Shown here piece by piece: positions 1-22,200 of a stretch of DNA of 64,000 bases. Location: NCBI GenBank assembly GCA_018105865.1, contig CM030859.1, positions 7,872,168-7,936,167 of the forward strand, given 5' to 3'. Within the stretch, counting starts at the first letter, position 1, and each line of letters opens with the position of its first letter. The stretch is from Metaphire vulgaris (lineage: Eukaryota; Annelida; Clitellata; Crassiclitellata; Megascolecidae). Both the position numbers and the translations under genes were made by a program. The notes below the pieces were generated by a model. That model made no database searches, had not been told where the DNA came from, and saw nothing but the letters and a program-made list of their open reading frames with translations.

Positions 1-9024
<9,024 letters not shown>

Positions 9025-9539
9025 CGGCGAAATGGATCTGGTGTCCGGACCGGATTCCGGAAAGGAATCACGCTGTAAAATGGCGAGAATAACAGGACAA
9101 CAGAGAATAACCTAACGTTACACTCTGAAACCAGTGTTTAAAAGGCCGTTTCGGGGGAAAATGCCCACGCTGAAATTTCAAAAATGGCGAAAGAATAACA
9201 TGGATAACAGCGGAATAATTCCCCGGCTCAACGTTACAGTCCAGGAGTCTAGATTAAACACTGTCTGAAACTGTCTCTACGAATGGCAGCAGGTATATCT
9301 AGGTTGACTAATCGCGTAGAGTAAAGATGAAATGTGAATAGAATAGCGAACGCAAATCTTTGCAATGACCAGACATTTGTTTTTGCAATCAACACCTGAT
9401 TAAATCATGCTATACAGTACAATCATGTAGTTTGCGGTTCGACGTCTTTGTACCACTGAAATATTTGCGTGGCGTGCAACTAAATTTTGACACTTGCACA
9501 GTTGTTAACATTTTAAAAATACAATTTCGATGGCTAGTA

Positions 9540-9544
9540 ATAGC

Positions 9545-9606
<62 letters not shown>

Positions 9607-9620
9607 TAATAATAATAAGT
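9540..9620. repeat. (AAT)n microsatellite
   Basis: About 26 aat units downstream of the RTK stop codon. Confidence 0.95.
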
Positions 9621-9823
9621 CAAGAAAGTCCAAGTCCTTCCCAAGCCTCAGGGGCTCATGGAGCGGCGCTGATCTCCGTTGCCAGAGCCCTCTGACAGGC
9701 GTGCAATACCACAGATACAGGGCTAGTTCATCGCCTAGCATACCTGTTTGGCTTATTGCAGATACTTACCACTGTTCCTCATTTTACCACTGTCTTCTAG
9801 CGAGTACGGCTGAATCGACCTTA

Positions 9824-10232
9824 GGGACCATCCATAAATGACGTCACGCACTTAGGGAGGGGAGGGAGTTGAAACATTTGTGACGATGTGTGACGACGGT
9901 GGGTTTTCAGAAATGCGACGTCACGTAATACTAAATATTTTTATGAGTACCGCAACCTATGTTACCGTCAAAATTGAACGTATTTTACACTTATACGTTA
10001 TAGTTCATTTTAAAAAAAGAATTTGAAAACGTTTCTGAATATTGTTTCAACTATACTAATTATAATGAATATTTTCCAACGAAACATTAATTTTGACATT
10101 GGAAAGACGACAAGATGATGGGGTTAACGCGTTGTGACGTCATATTTGAGGGGTCTGACCTTTTGTGACGACGTGTGACGGAGTAGGGGGTCAAAATGTC
10201 AAAATCGCGTGACGTCATTTATGGATGGTCCC
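9824..10232. mobile_element. Harbinger-like MITE with TTA target duplication
   Basis: Terminal inverted repeats gggaccatccataaatgacg and cgtcatttatggatggtccc, extending to about 26 bp. The flanks are TTA at 9821-9823 and 10233-10235. Length 409 bp, no coding capacity. PIF/Harbinger elements are known to duplicate 3-bp TWA targets. Both terminal repeats contain the palindrome tgacgtca. Confidence 0.88.
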
Positions 10233-10235
10233 TTA

Positions 10236-11490
10236 GGGCTCTTCCTTGAAAACACGGAATCTTACACATTCTAGCAAGAAGTTCAAGCTTTGTCTACGTG
10301 AAAATTGGCTTCCGTAAGACTGATTGGGGTCTTAAGGAAGTTTCCAGTCTTTACAGGACGCCCAGTTTAGCTGCAGCGGTGGGTGCTAACTGGATGTGGC
10401 TGCAGAGAGCCGGTCGTTTATAACAACACCAGGCAGTTTGGAATGGTTATTGCGGTTATTCATAAGACTCGATCTACGTTCTCGACTGAATAACTCGATT
10501 CACTCGAAAGGTGCACGAAAGGTTTTGCCGGAGACGCGTCTGCGGAAGAGGAACGGGTCTCTGAGGGGGTCCATAGGCCCCCAACTGAGAACCCAAGTGG
10601 GCAGAATGGAGGAGGTGACGATTACTTGGTTCAAAAGCGGACGGTTTCGTTTCGCCGCTGCACGGAAGTGTCGTGAGAATGATTGCGTAATTACGTGACA
10701 ACGAATTCAGTATCGCGATGAATTACTTATTTCTACGAGTTATAACAAGAGATCGGTCTACAACAATTCGACAATAATTAAGATGTTTCGCAATTAATCG
10801 CCAGTCTCTCAATTTAGATTCGTTTAAAGGCGTGAAACCCGTCTATAAAGCGGTGTCTTCGTGAATCGTGTCAACGGTTTTTGACGGGTTTGGCCGTTGA
10901 TTTTCATCGTTGGTCGCGTCGTATAAGAACGATTTCCGTTTCGGAATATAAGAATGAAAGTCTTTCCTCTACTCCGATAATTTTGCAACGTTGAATTCTG
11001 CTGTGACGGAAGAAGATCTGGAAAATCTGACATCGGTTAAAACTGAGACGAATCTGTAGGAGTTTCCATGCAGCGTTGCTTAATGTGAGATGGACGTTGA
11101 ACGCTGTCTTTCAAGAACCAGCGTCATATTTGTGAGAAATCAGTCTCTTGACGAGGATGCGGAGTTCGCAAACCAGATTTCCTAATATTTCGTAATTTCA
11201 AAATCAAATTCTCCTCTCCAATGGGATGACTAATCAAACGGCTGCAAAGACTTCGTACAACCTCACTCACCTCTACGCCATGTAAGTTCGCTTGGCCACA
11301 TTAGGCCTACTACTGTTAACCAAATGTTGAGTCGTTTACTACTTCTACTAATGCACTGTCGTGTTTTTTAATACTTCTAAACAGCATGTCCATTGTTGAT
11401 TAGGCATATAAAGCATGTAGATCATAGGCAAATAAAGGTGTTTTCAACACAGGAGAGTGGTGGTACTATAAGCCACATAAAATACAATTG
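10236..11490. other. Intergenic stretch, no gene recognised
   Basis: Moderately GC-rich compared with its surroundings. A short frame starting with ATG near 11227 ends at a good donor (gtaagt, 11283), but its phase does not fit the FGF exon at 16194, and no signal peptide was found. It could be an untranslated or unrelated exon. Confidence 0.4.
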
Positions 11491-11493
11491 TTG

Positions 11494-11505
11494 CTACTGC
11501 TGCTG

Positions 11506-11594
<89 letters not shown>

Positions 11595-11726
11595 GCTACT
11601 GCTATTGCTGCTACTACTACTACTGCTGCTACTGCACTACTACTACTACTACTACTACTACTGCCACCACCACCACTATTACTACTACTATTACCACTAC
11701 TACTACTACTACTACTACTAGTACAG

Positions 11727-11791
<65 letters not shown>

Positions 11792-11796
11792 TACTA
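11494..11796. repeat. (CTA)n microsatellite, about 300 bp
   Basis: Nearly pure cta units with occasional ctg and cca interruptions. Overlapping Leu, Tyr and Thr frames are artefacts. Confidence 0.97.
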
Positions 11797-12141
11797 CTAC
11801 CACTATTATTATTATTTCATTATTAATTTTATAATTTATTATTATTATTATGGGTCATTAATTCTGGTCGTTTAGGTTTACTCTGTATCCAGTTTGGCAT
11901 TTGAGGGTCAGCAGGTCATTGGGTCGTGGGGGTAATTAATACCAGAGGTTCTCAAACTGCGATCTGCGGATCCTTGGGGTCCGTGAAACGACAGAATTGG
12001 CGTGCGAACAGCGTGCGTGGTTTTAGTGGCATTACTCTGAATATAAAATTAATATAACACAGAAAGAAATGCAACTGTCGCTTCAGTGAAACTTGACTTC
12101 GGACTGGGTTCGATTTGACAAATTCACGCTTTAGCTTAAAA

Positions 12142-12489
12142 CAGCGGTTCTCAACCTGTGGGTCGCGAATAAGGAGTCGAATGACGATTTGCCAGGGGTC
12201 GCCCGAGACCATCAGAAATATGGGGTTGTCTCTTTTCTTGTTGTTGTACAAAATTTCCTCAGTGGTAGTTACGACGTACTAGTTGTTTTACTATAATTGT
12301 CATTCGAGGATAAACAAATTAGACATGGAGACAATTAAATAATAACGATTTCGAACATTTTGATTGTCGTAGCATTATTATTTTTAGCAGTTTACATTGT
12401 GAACGAAAATAATTTTACCGCTGGGGGTCGCCACATAATGGGGAATTGAATTAAAAGGGTCGCGGCACTATCAAGGTTGAGAACCGCTG
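12142..12489. mobile_element. hAT-type MITE (cagcggttctcaacc ends)
   Basis: Inverted ends cagcggttctcaacc and ggttgagaaccgctg. Exact 8-bp duplication gcttaaaa at 12134-12141 and 12490-12497. Length 348 bp. A second, incomplete end of similar type (cagaggttctcaaactg) lies near 11943. Confidence 0.92.
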
Positions 12490-12587
12490 GCTTAAAACGT
12501 AAGAAGTAGTCAAAAGTGTTGAATAATTAATTATTCAGTAGTCAGACAGCGTTCTGAACCTATCTTAGCATGAAAAACTCACTTAGC

Positions 12588-12632
12588 CTGATTTAAAGTG
12601 GCTTAGAAGGCATTACTGCCTGTGTGCAGGCC
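12588..12632 (-). mobile_element. SINE family 1 tail fragment
   Basis: Reverse complement of the SINE 3' tail (gatttaaagtggcttagaag, gcattactgcctgtgtgcagg). It abuts a repeat beginning ccgccgagagaaattcc, related to 28870-29040. Confidence 0.7.
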
Positions 12633-13276
12633 CGCCGAGAGAAATTCCCGGCCCAGGTGCAGAAGGGCTGGCAGGCCCCTGACAAGTCACAAGTATTGTG
12701 AAAAATTGCTGACGACCTATTTTTGCTTATCGCTATAGCGTCCGGGCCCCCCTTTTACTCGCCGGACCCCTGTACACATACCATGGTGACCTTTTTGTAT
12801 TATTATTGTTGAAAATGCACCTTCTTCATCGGCACGGGCTGTTTTTAATAACGTTCCGCCACCCAAATCATAGCAATGTTAGCATGTAATATCAAAACAA
12901 TGTATTAGGCCATCTGACGAACGTTAGTTGAAAATAATCTACTGTGTTTTGAATAAATGGCAAAACAAAAGCTCAGATTCATTTTGAATTAAAACTGTGG
13001 TAAATATATTATGCAGATTTATTCATATTTTTGCTAAATAAGACAAAATGAGAGAAATAGATATTGAAATTTCTTTCAAATTGTCTTTTTAACTATTTTC
13101 AGAAACATACCTTTGTTACGCCTCATAAAAATCCTATGAGTATGGCAAAATCGCTTAACCGTCACGTCCTTTGTGCACAGGTTTACAACCTCCCTATTGT
13201 TAGTGGAGTTTCAGAGCAAAATGACCGGAATAGGGCTTAATTTGCCTCTAAAGTTAATTTTAAAAGTCCTATAGGG

Positions 13277-13749
13277 CAGGATTTCGCAAACTTTTTAGAA
13301 CTGTGCGACCCACTTCAGCGGCTTTGTAACATTCCGCGACCCTGCACACATATTGTCAACTAAAATTGGATAAAACACTAATCATTTCAATATAAGCCAT
13401 GTACGGAGGATTTCAGGCATATAAATTTCTTAAAACCTAAGCCTACTTGCAACTTTCAAGGTTTGTGACATTGTGGTATTGGTCAAAAAAATGACCCTCT
13501 TGAATATAATTTCGCGCTACCACCGTCCACCGCCAGAGGTAATTTCGTGGGGGAACGGCTGGAACGGCGTTCCCATTTACCCATTGCTATACTACTCCCG
13601 TTCCCTTAGTTAAATAGTCAAGGGGAGTGGAGGAGTGGGAACGTTCCCATTGTTACCATTTTACTAAATTACTCCTGTACCCCGCGACCCATTAGGCTGA
13701 GCCTTGCAACCCGCTTATGGGTCAGGGCCCACAGTTTGGGAAACACTGG
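13277..13749. mobile_element. Probable hAT-type MITE relic
   Basis: Left end caggatttcgcaaac and right end gtttgggaaacactg are diverged inverted copies, and both flank the phrase gcgaccca or its complement. No target duplication is visible. The interval 12633-13276 holds only fragments and AT-rich sequence. Confidence 0.5.
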
Positions 13750-14146
13750 TTTAACATATTATAAAGTATTACGGTAGATTGGGTTGGGTCAGGTAAAGCA
13801 ATTAGCCAATTACTTTCGTGGGGTTGGTCTTAATTATGATGGGTTGGGTTTTAAAAAGAAATAGACCCATGAACGTGTCTTGTCCAGTCCCCTTGGTGGC
13901 TGAAAAGTTTGGTTTGGAAATAGTCAGACTCCCGATCTTTATACGGAAGAAATCGAGCATTGCTATCCACCTCGTGGATGTCTCTTCGTCGTCCTCTGTT
14001 TCTCAATTTTCAATAATTTCGCTCTTAGTTTTTCGATTCTCAGCCTTGCTCCTTGATCCTAACTTCTTATCGAGGCGACACCTGCCCTTCGCTTTCAAGT
14101 TCCTTCCAAATCACAGAGTGTGGTGAAAATGCGAAATAGTCCAACT

Positions 14147-14332
14147 CTGTGTTTTATACAGGCCTGTTAGGAGGGAGATTCCCCACCCCACCAAAAAAAC
14201 AACTAAAATCCCCCACCCAAATCCCAGCACTTACACATTGAACTGTGTATTTTCCCCTCCAACCAAGTCGATCCCTCCTCCCGAAAGCCTCAATTCCCCC
14301 TCCAAAAGGCCTGGAGTCTGGATAAAACACTG
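14147..14332. mobile_element. hAT-type MITE, family C (cagtgttttatccag ends)
   Basis: The ends are ctgtgttttatacaggcctg and ggagtctggataaaacactg, with stretches of ccccca and ccccct between. The flanks share only ccaact, so the target duplication is decayed. Confidence 0.7.
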
Positions 14333-14908
14333 ACCCCAACTTGTGCCAGAGGAAAGCTTTTATGGAGTCAGGGTGAATGCAAAAACCTGGAATTAACTGT
14401 ATGACAAAAAATGTTGGTGTTATTCTTCACAATATATAATCAAAGCTAGGTACACTGTAAACATCACAGAAAACCCACAGCTCTTCGGTCAATATGCGAA
14501 ATTTTTAAACTACGCTACGGCTAAGTGTACATGTTTGAGAATGTGCTCAGGTATGATGTATCAGAGAGATAGAATCCAGATGAATTGACTTCTATAGCGC
14601 CAACGTATGCAGCAATGGAACTCATCAAATAAAATTTCATCGTATTCAAGTGTTTACTTTAAGCTTTAATACGCCACATTGATATTACTTCACATAGGGG
14701 GGCCTACATGCCCCCGATAGTCCAGATTGATATAGGCCTATATTTAATTTACTAATCTGTTTTAGGCCTGATATTTAAGAATTCTTTATTTTTTCTGTTA
14801 GAATCTTTGTTTTGGATCTAATTTTTCTACCAAAGTTGACGCTGTGCCGACCACAGGTAGGTAGGCCAATCATGGTGTCGCATTTCAACAGCAATTGACT
14901 ACATATAT

Positions 14909-15295
14909 CAAGGGTGGGCAACCTTTCTAGTGCAGAGAGCCGCATAAAATTAAAATTGTTCAAAGGGCTGCATGAATTTTTTTAAAAATTTTGTCAATGT
15001 AATTGCATGAATTCTTAATGAAAAAAACTTTAATGAAATAACTTTTATATTTTAACATGATCATTTTTTGATCAGGCCCACAATTTTACCTTTTAAAGAT
15101 GGGGCACCTTTCTAAAGCTTTAATAACATGCAGAGGAAAGGTAATTCATGTAATGAAAATTTTAAAATTTGTATTCTTTGAATTTTTTAATTTCTCAAAT
15201 TTAAAAAATGCAAAAAAGTATGAAGGGCCGGCGGGCCGCATTAAACGTTCCCGCGGGCCGCATGCGGCCTGCGGGCCGTAGGTCGCCCACCTCTG
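14909..15295. mobile_element. hAT-type MITE (gggtgggcaacc ends)
   Basis: The ends are aagggtgggcaacctttc and gtaggtcgcccacctctg. The flanks acatatat and gcatacat agree at 6 of 8 positions. The interior is AT-rich with a GC-rich right end (gggccgcatgcggcctgcgg). Confidence 0.7.
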
Positions 15296-15437
15296 GCATA
15301 CATTATTGATCTGAACAACATACACGCATTTATTATACATAAGCCTTTAGAAATAAAGAACTTCAGTTCTTATATAATATTATATTGGATGAACCTGTAC
15401 TTATTCATCGCTGATCATAAATTAATTACGTATCACT

Positions 15438-15570
15438 CAGTGTTTTATCCAGGACTGTTAGGGGAGATTTTCCTCCCAAAACCTCAAATTCCCCCATTTC
15501 GGCACTGACACAAGTTTCAGCATTTAGCAGCTCTTTCCTTCCATAGGCTTGGAGTCTGGATAAAATGCTG
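15438..15570. mobile_element. hAT-type MITE, family C, with exact TSD
   Basis: The ends are cagtgttttatccagg and tctggataaaatgctg. Exact 8-bp duplication gtatcact at 15430-15437 and 15571-15578. Length 133 bp. Confidence 0.92.
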
Positions 15571-15839
15571 GTATCACTAATCTAGTTGATTACAGCTACA
15601 AAATTTTCAACGCATAAATTAATCTAGGAGAATTTACTTCAAGGTATTCAACTGTCAATTAATAATACACAACTACAATTGCATGTAGAGTATGTAGTAA
15701 AATGTACTGTTATGTACATATAGATCCAATAAACTTACATGTAGTATACCATATAGGCCTACATTATAGTTCTACTAAATCCTCGATAGTGATAGAGGCG
15801 TATGATGACGACTGTACAAGACGTTATAATCCTAGTAAC

Positions 15840-15841
<2 letters not shown>

Positions 15842-15910
<69 letters not shown>

Positions 15911-15940
15911 GAGACAGACAGACAGAGAAAGAGAGAGAAG
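15842..15940. repeat. (GA)n-(CAGA)n microsatellite
   Basis: Pure ga repeat followed by caga units. A (GT)n tract lies at about 16101-16130, close upstream of the first FGF exon seen. Confidence 0.95.
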
Positions 15941-16193
15941 GTTAAACGGTATTTCTAGCATTTCTGTTTTAATTACCGCATATTCAAATATTTCACATCA
16001 AAATACAAATAAATTTATCATTACCTTGTCACAAAACAATCTTCCACACACAGACAACATATGTGGTAAAATATAGAAGTAGATCCATATACTGTATAAA
16101 TATGTGTGTGTGTGGGTGTGTGTGTGTGTGGTGGTTGTGGTGGTGGTGTAGCTGGCTCCCGTCTATGATTTTACACGTAAATCTTCGTTTCAG

Positions 16194-16261
16194 AGCAATT
16201 CTTTTTTGGTTGTACCGAAGTTTTCACCGTCTCTTACATCGCAGTCACTGCTGAAAGAGCT

Positions 16262-16295
<34 letters not shown>

Positions 16296-19200
16296 GCTAT
16301 GGGCAGAGTGGGGCTCATGGAAAACGTCACCCTCTACAATCGCTGTTCCAAAGGGTTTGTCAGGGTTACGCGGAAGAAAATCGACGCCAAAGACAAGACA
16401 AAAAGTAATGACCTTTGAACCTCAGTTCGGCACAGTCAATCAATCAATCAATCAATCAATCAAAAAATCAAACAATTAATCAATGCATTTCAATAGCGTC
16501 ATCTTAATGGTGTGCTTGACATCAGTCGATGTCACCGAAGTAAACACGTCATCGATAATCATGCTTTGTCAAGGCGTAACTTTGGCTTTCTAGACGCCAA
16601 GAAAACGCTCTTAAGGGGCTGTCCATTAATTACGTCAACAATTTTTTGGCAATTTTTGATCCCCTCTCCTTGTCAACAATTGTCAACTTTCAGTAACCTC
16701 TCTATAATTATGTCAAGAACTTTTACCCCACCCCACTAAGGTCAGTGACAGGTCTCCCTAGAAAGTTTAGAAGGTTATTATTTTTGCGTTGATGACCATT
16801 TCCCTTTCTTTTGTTCATCAAGTGTCATAATGTGGTGGTGATTACCTTTTTTTTTGCTCGTCAGGCCTTTTTTCCGTTGTAATAAATAGTATTCCATGAA
16901 ATTTCCTATTTTATATCATTTGCAAAAAATGAAATTGTTGACGTCAACTTCTCTTGACCCCCTCCCCTGTCAACAACTGTCAAACTTTTTCAAACCCCTT
17001 CCGCCTAATTTGTTGACGTATTATTAATAGGCAGCCCATACGCAATATCTTGTTTGATCGACAACTATTGAAAGGACTTGAGAGCAATGCCATTGAATTT
17101 GGTGCTTTGGCGCCATGCAATTGAGCAATTTTGAATGTCGAGGCAGTTAAATACAAGAATTAATATATCCTAGAAGAAAGAATTACAACAGTCAAGACGA
17201 TTTAATACTCAATGAGCAATCTCTGTTTAGTTGTCGTTCTTAGCAAACGACACTCAATAAGGATTAGAAGAAGTTACAGTATATGTCAGCCATCCTAATG
17301 GTATTCTGCGCCATCGGTTCAAGCCATAGGCATTTTGTTAGTGGCGCCATAGAAGTTGAACGAATGGATGGATGAATGAATGAATGAATGAATGAATGAA
17401 TGAATGAATGAATGAATGAATGAATGAATGAATGATTGATTGATTGATTGATTGAGAGTGATTTCGTGTCAACCGTTTTGCTGTTTAGGGCATCTTCGAT
17501 TGGAGTCTGTGGCCTTTGGAAGCTATCTTAGAATTCAAGACCTCCAGAACGAATACTACATCTGCTACGACAAAAAAGGAAAACTTATTGCAAGGGTCTG
17601 TTCTGACGTCACGTCTCTTATTCTGTCCTGTTTTTCTCAAACCTCTTCCACAAAACTAATTTTGGTCGCCGAAATTCTTGGGGAAGTGTAGAGAAAACTG
17701 AGCAGTGGCGTAGCCAGGGTTTCCCAACGGGGTTCCTTTTTTGCTTTTTTGCTACTTTAAACCCGTTTTGACGAACCTCCACCCACAGAATAATAATATG
17801 CAATAAAAAATTTGGTCGGGCAACCAAGGGGGTTTAACCTCCAGATGATACAGTGGCCGGGAGCCAGGGGCCCGTGCCCCTATTGAGAGCCTGGCCCCCA
17901 GTGGCCCCCAGTTGGGACCCTATACTTAATGCTACATACATTAAACAACAAATGGTTGGCCCCCATGATTTTTGCCCCCAACGGCCCCCCACGTGCCAAA
18001 TCCTAGAGCCGCCACTGCTTGGATACGCCACTGAAACTGAGTGTATTGAGGCGTTAGACACAGATTTGTAAAAGACGTAATTGAACTATGATTTTTGAGG
18101 CGTAATTTCATTTTTAGTTCTTGGGAGAAAGATATCGCCAGTCCTGAATGGATCGGTCAATTGTCACTTCTTTTTGTCAATATCTCTTGATTTTTACTTT
18201 CTAAAACCCTAATTTTTCAAATGGACATCGGTTCTTGACTTTAATTCCGATTTTCTGAATCCTCCAAAACTCCTCTCTCCGCCTTATCCCCACCCTTCGT
18301 CTCTTTCTTTCAATATCTTGTCTACTTCTATCTAACGGTCTTTTACAGCGTAAATGGGCGAATAATGATAACTCTGCACGCGTCATCGCTTGAACTTATG
18401 TCATCCTTACTTGAATCAAAACCTTAAAATAGAAAATCGACACGCAATTACAGAATAATGTCGACCTGACAGTTTTTTAAATTTTAGGAATTCTGCTTTT
18501 ATTAAAGCCAAATAGACTTTGTTCACGAATGCGCTATTTGAAATGGTGAATCAAAACGTCCATATATTTATTGCACGATCTTCGACTGTGCTAGTTTTTT
18601 TTAAATAAGCACCTTTGCGAAGCGTTAGCATGCTACGAATTCTGTGTCTCTCTCTGTTTCCCATTAGCGCATTCTGCTTCGAAATACCTTGCTTCGAAAA
18701 GGTTAAAGCGATTCGCATGCGGACACCGCCTCCTCTGCGCGAATTACATGTACTGTAATAGGCGGGCGCTTCGGTTAGCAGCAAAAGAAATTCTGTGAAT
18801 TGCAGTCTCTCTCACCATCCCTCTGACCTCGGCCGCCGCGAAGTCTGTCGGATAAAGGGGCTCACCGCCAGCAGAATGTATGCACATCGCTACCATGCGA
18901 TGAAAACAATAATTAGTCTTCTTTCACCGAACAGACCAGGCCGTAGGTCTTACGACGTTGTCGAAATGCTTGAAATTCAAATGCCTCCATCTTCCTAGTT
19001 CCCGACACAACACATGCTCCACAGCGCTGCTGTGCAAATATCCAAAATATCCAGCGACTTGTGCTAGTTCCGTAATCAATCTTTACTATATGCGCCTGTT
19101 TTATCAACTGCACCTGTATATCTGCTCTCTTCCAACAGGTGAGCGCAAGGTTACTCGCCGAAGCGATGCATCCAAGTAGTAATATCTGACTTGTTTGACT

Positions 19201-22200
19201 TTTGACCTTAAGTTAAGCATAACATAACTTGACCTTTCTCGTACATTTCACGACTTTCAGACAGTGGCGTAACCACGCCCTAATTTTACGGGCAATGGTT
19301 AATTTGCTTTCTGCCCGGGTTGAAAAAATTCCGTGTTGTAAAAATTAAAAATTGCCTTTAATTTTTGGTTTTGCTTAATTTTGCGCTGCAATGCACGTCA
19401 TTGCAATACTATTTTAATAGTCGACTGCAGTCTCTTGGAAACGTGTTTCACAGGTGTCAGCTAGAAGTGCAGTAATTACTAGAGTCATTGTGTTTGGCTG
19501 GTCTATGTATCTACGTGATATCTTTTCAGCTACGGTGGTAATCACCTGTCCCAGTGAACAATTTCTTCCCTATGCATCTTGCTCTACTCAGTGGGACTCT
19601 GAAACTCTATCTAAGGTGATAATTGAAGCGTACGACGTTCGGGCGTCGCATATGTTGAAGACTTATGAGCCGGTGACTGATAGGCAGTGATTGCAGGGGT
19701 AGCAGATAGCTGAGGTATCTTTGACCTGTGCGTGCTACGGATGTGTTCGGAAACCCGTCCTAGCAGCAAAGTGGCAGGTGCTCTGGGATTTGACCTTCTT
19801 GAATGAGAGGTCCCCTTGTCTCCTAAAATTCCGTTGTCATCAGAGCAAGCGGTTGTGCTTTACGAACGGAAGTTTGTACGGTTTATTGCTTTACTCACAA
19901 TCTCGCGTTAAGTCGGATTTTTTAAAAGACTTTCTCGAATCAGCAATGGCCACTTTAGGTCAAGGAAAGAAGCGAAAACAGGAACAACTGGCAGCAGCAT
20001 CGTCTGGATAACATAAGTTGTCTGCGTTTGGATTTCTCAAAAATTCTTAAGAGATGAACACATCTGACTCATGCTTAGAAATATCGGATGACGTATGTCA
20101 AACTGTTTCTTCGTCGATTGCAACCAGTGGCGGCTCTAGGATTTGGCAAGTGGGGGGCCGTTGGGGTGGCAACTTCTAATCATGGGGGGGCCAACCATTT
20201 GTTGTTTAATGTATGTAGCATTAAGTATAGGGTCCTAACTGGGGGCCACTGGGGGCCAGGCACTCAGTAGGGGGCACGGGCCTCTGACCCCCGGTGGAGC
20301 CGCCACTGATTGCAACTAGTCATCATTTGTCGGAGCTCAAATATCGGCGTCGCTGCGAACTCCAGAAATGAACAGAATAAACAGTCTCAGCCTCTGAATA
20401 ACTTCCCAAAGGACATTTCCAAAGAAGAACTAGAGATAACTCAATGTCTAAATTGCAGACATACCCATGGAAATATTTTGGAGCAAAGAAACCAGTCAAA
20501 CGTCGTTTTTAAAGTTGATATTTTGCAGAATTTCCATGGTTGGAATATTCAGTTCAGCAGTATGCTACGTATCGCTTCTGTTGTCGTTACTGGAGCAAAG
20601 AAAGTTCACCATTTGGTGAATCTGCAGGATTTTCCGATTGGCAGCACGCAACAGGTCAAAGGTTTGGATTTACACTTCATAATTCATCTGCTGAGCACTT
20701 GCATTGTCTCATGGAGGATCCCAAAAAGAAAAACGGAAGTGGCTGATTTGATTGGTAAGGCTGCCGTTAAACAAATGGTTATGTTTTATGTTGCTTTGTA
20801 GTCCTTATAATGACCTGCATATGTGAAACTTTAATTTTCTCAAAGTAACTGACCGATTGATGTCTATTGTTAAATCATTCGTGTTAATTTTTAATGAGTT
20901 TTGCGGTGTTGGGGCTGTCCATAAATTACGTAAGTCAAATGGGGAGAGGTTTGAACAAGTTTGACAGGTGTTGACAAGTGGGTCAAAATTCACCCAAAAA
21001 TTGTTCACGTAATTTATGGACAACCCCTTGGTCAGCTGCCCGGGTTACATTTTGAGCCTTGTTACGCCACTGCTTTCAGACAAGTCGAAACGCATAACTA
21101 AACGATTGCGCTATAAAAATTTAGAAAATTTGCGCTTTCTACGCCGTGTTGTCGCTGCAGTTTTCATTTCATGAGTTTTGATTTTGAGTACATGCAATAA
21201 TTATTGTTTTAAAAAGTGACAATAATAAACTTAACATCGACAGAAATTGCCGAATAATTAATTGCTCAGGACCGTAGCCTAGTATTTTTCCACTGTGATA
21301 GCAATTTTAAAATTTCAGCTGCATTTTCTCTACTTTGTCTCTTCAGCGACACAACTTTTCGAAAAAATAAGTTGAAATTGACAAGAGTAAAAGAATATAT
21401 AGATTTGACATAATCATCTCCATCAAATTACCTCTGCAGCCAATGTTTCCGACCAATGATGCAAATATGACTGGCTACCAACAGGGGCGTAGCCAGGAAT
21501 TTGATGGGGGTATAATGTGAATTAGGGAGGGGGTATAAATCTTAAAAAACGTTTAAATCTTAAAAATACATTAAAAACTTTAAGGGAGCCTGATTTTTGG
21601 TGAGAGGGGGTATATACCGATATACCCCCGTCGCTAAGCCCCTGGCTACCAATATCTAATGATCGAGGACCAACCCACTGTTGGTCAAATAGTTTGATAT
21701 GGTAGTGTTCCAATTGTTCATTCCCTTTTGGAAATACAAAACAAATGTTGCTGATCAAGTACAGATCTTACTGTATGTATCTACCATGGGCGTAGCGACG
21801 GAGACACGGCGGCCGCCCCCTCCACCCCCATATTCTGGCTTGGATCAGTCGTGAGATTTGTGCAAGGCCTTCTACATGTACCGGTATGTGGCTTTGTGTG
21901 TGTGCCAAGAATGCGGCGAAAGATAGCAGAGTCGGTTACTTGCTGGCAGTGGTTATTATAGCCATCTAGACATTGGGGGGGGGGAGTTTAAACTTTTTCG
22001 GGCAAAAATCGTTTACGTTGCGTACTACTTGCCAAAATGTCAACGTTTTTTGTGAGGGGATTTCAAACTTTGGGGAGGGGGAATCCCCCCCCAGAGAACG
22101 CCTAGAATAAACACTGCGTGCTGGAGCGGTAGGCTGATGGAGCGGGTTCAAGCCCTGTTATCGTCCCCGTGGCTTTCACACATGCAGTAATGCCTCCTAA

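Noticed and set aside
10396..10698. 100-residue open frame downstream of the RTK
   Set aside because: No recognised similarity and an overlapping opposite-strand frame; nothing supports coding.
11227..11282. ATG frame ending at a gtaagt donor as FGF first exon
   Set aside because: It has no signal peptide and its phase does not join the exon at 16194.
11393..11875. 160-residue Tyr/Thr/Leu frame
   Set aside because: Product of the (CTA)n microsatellite.
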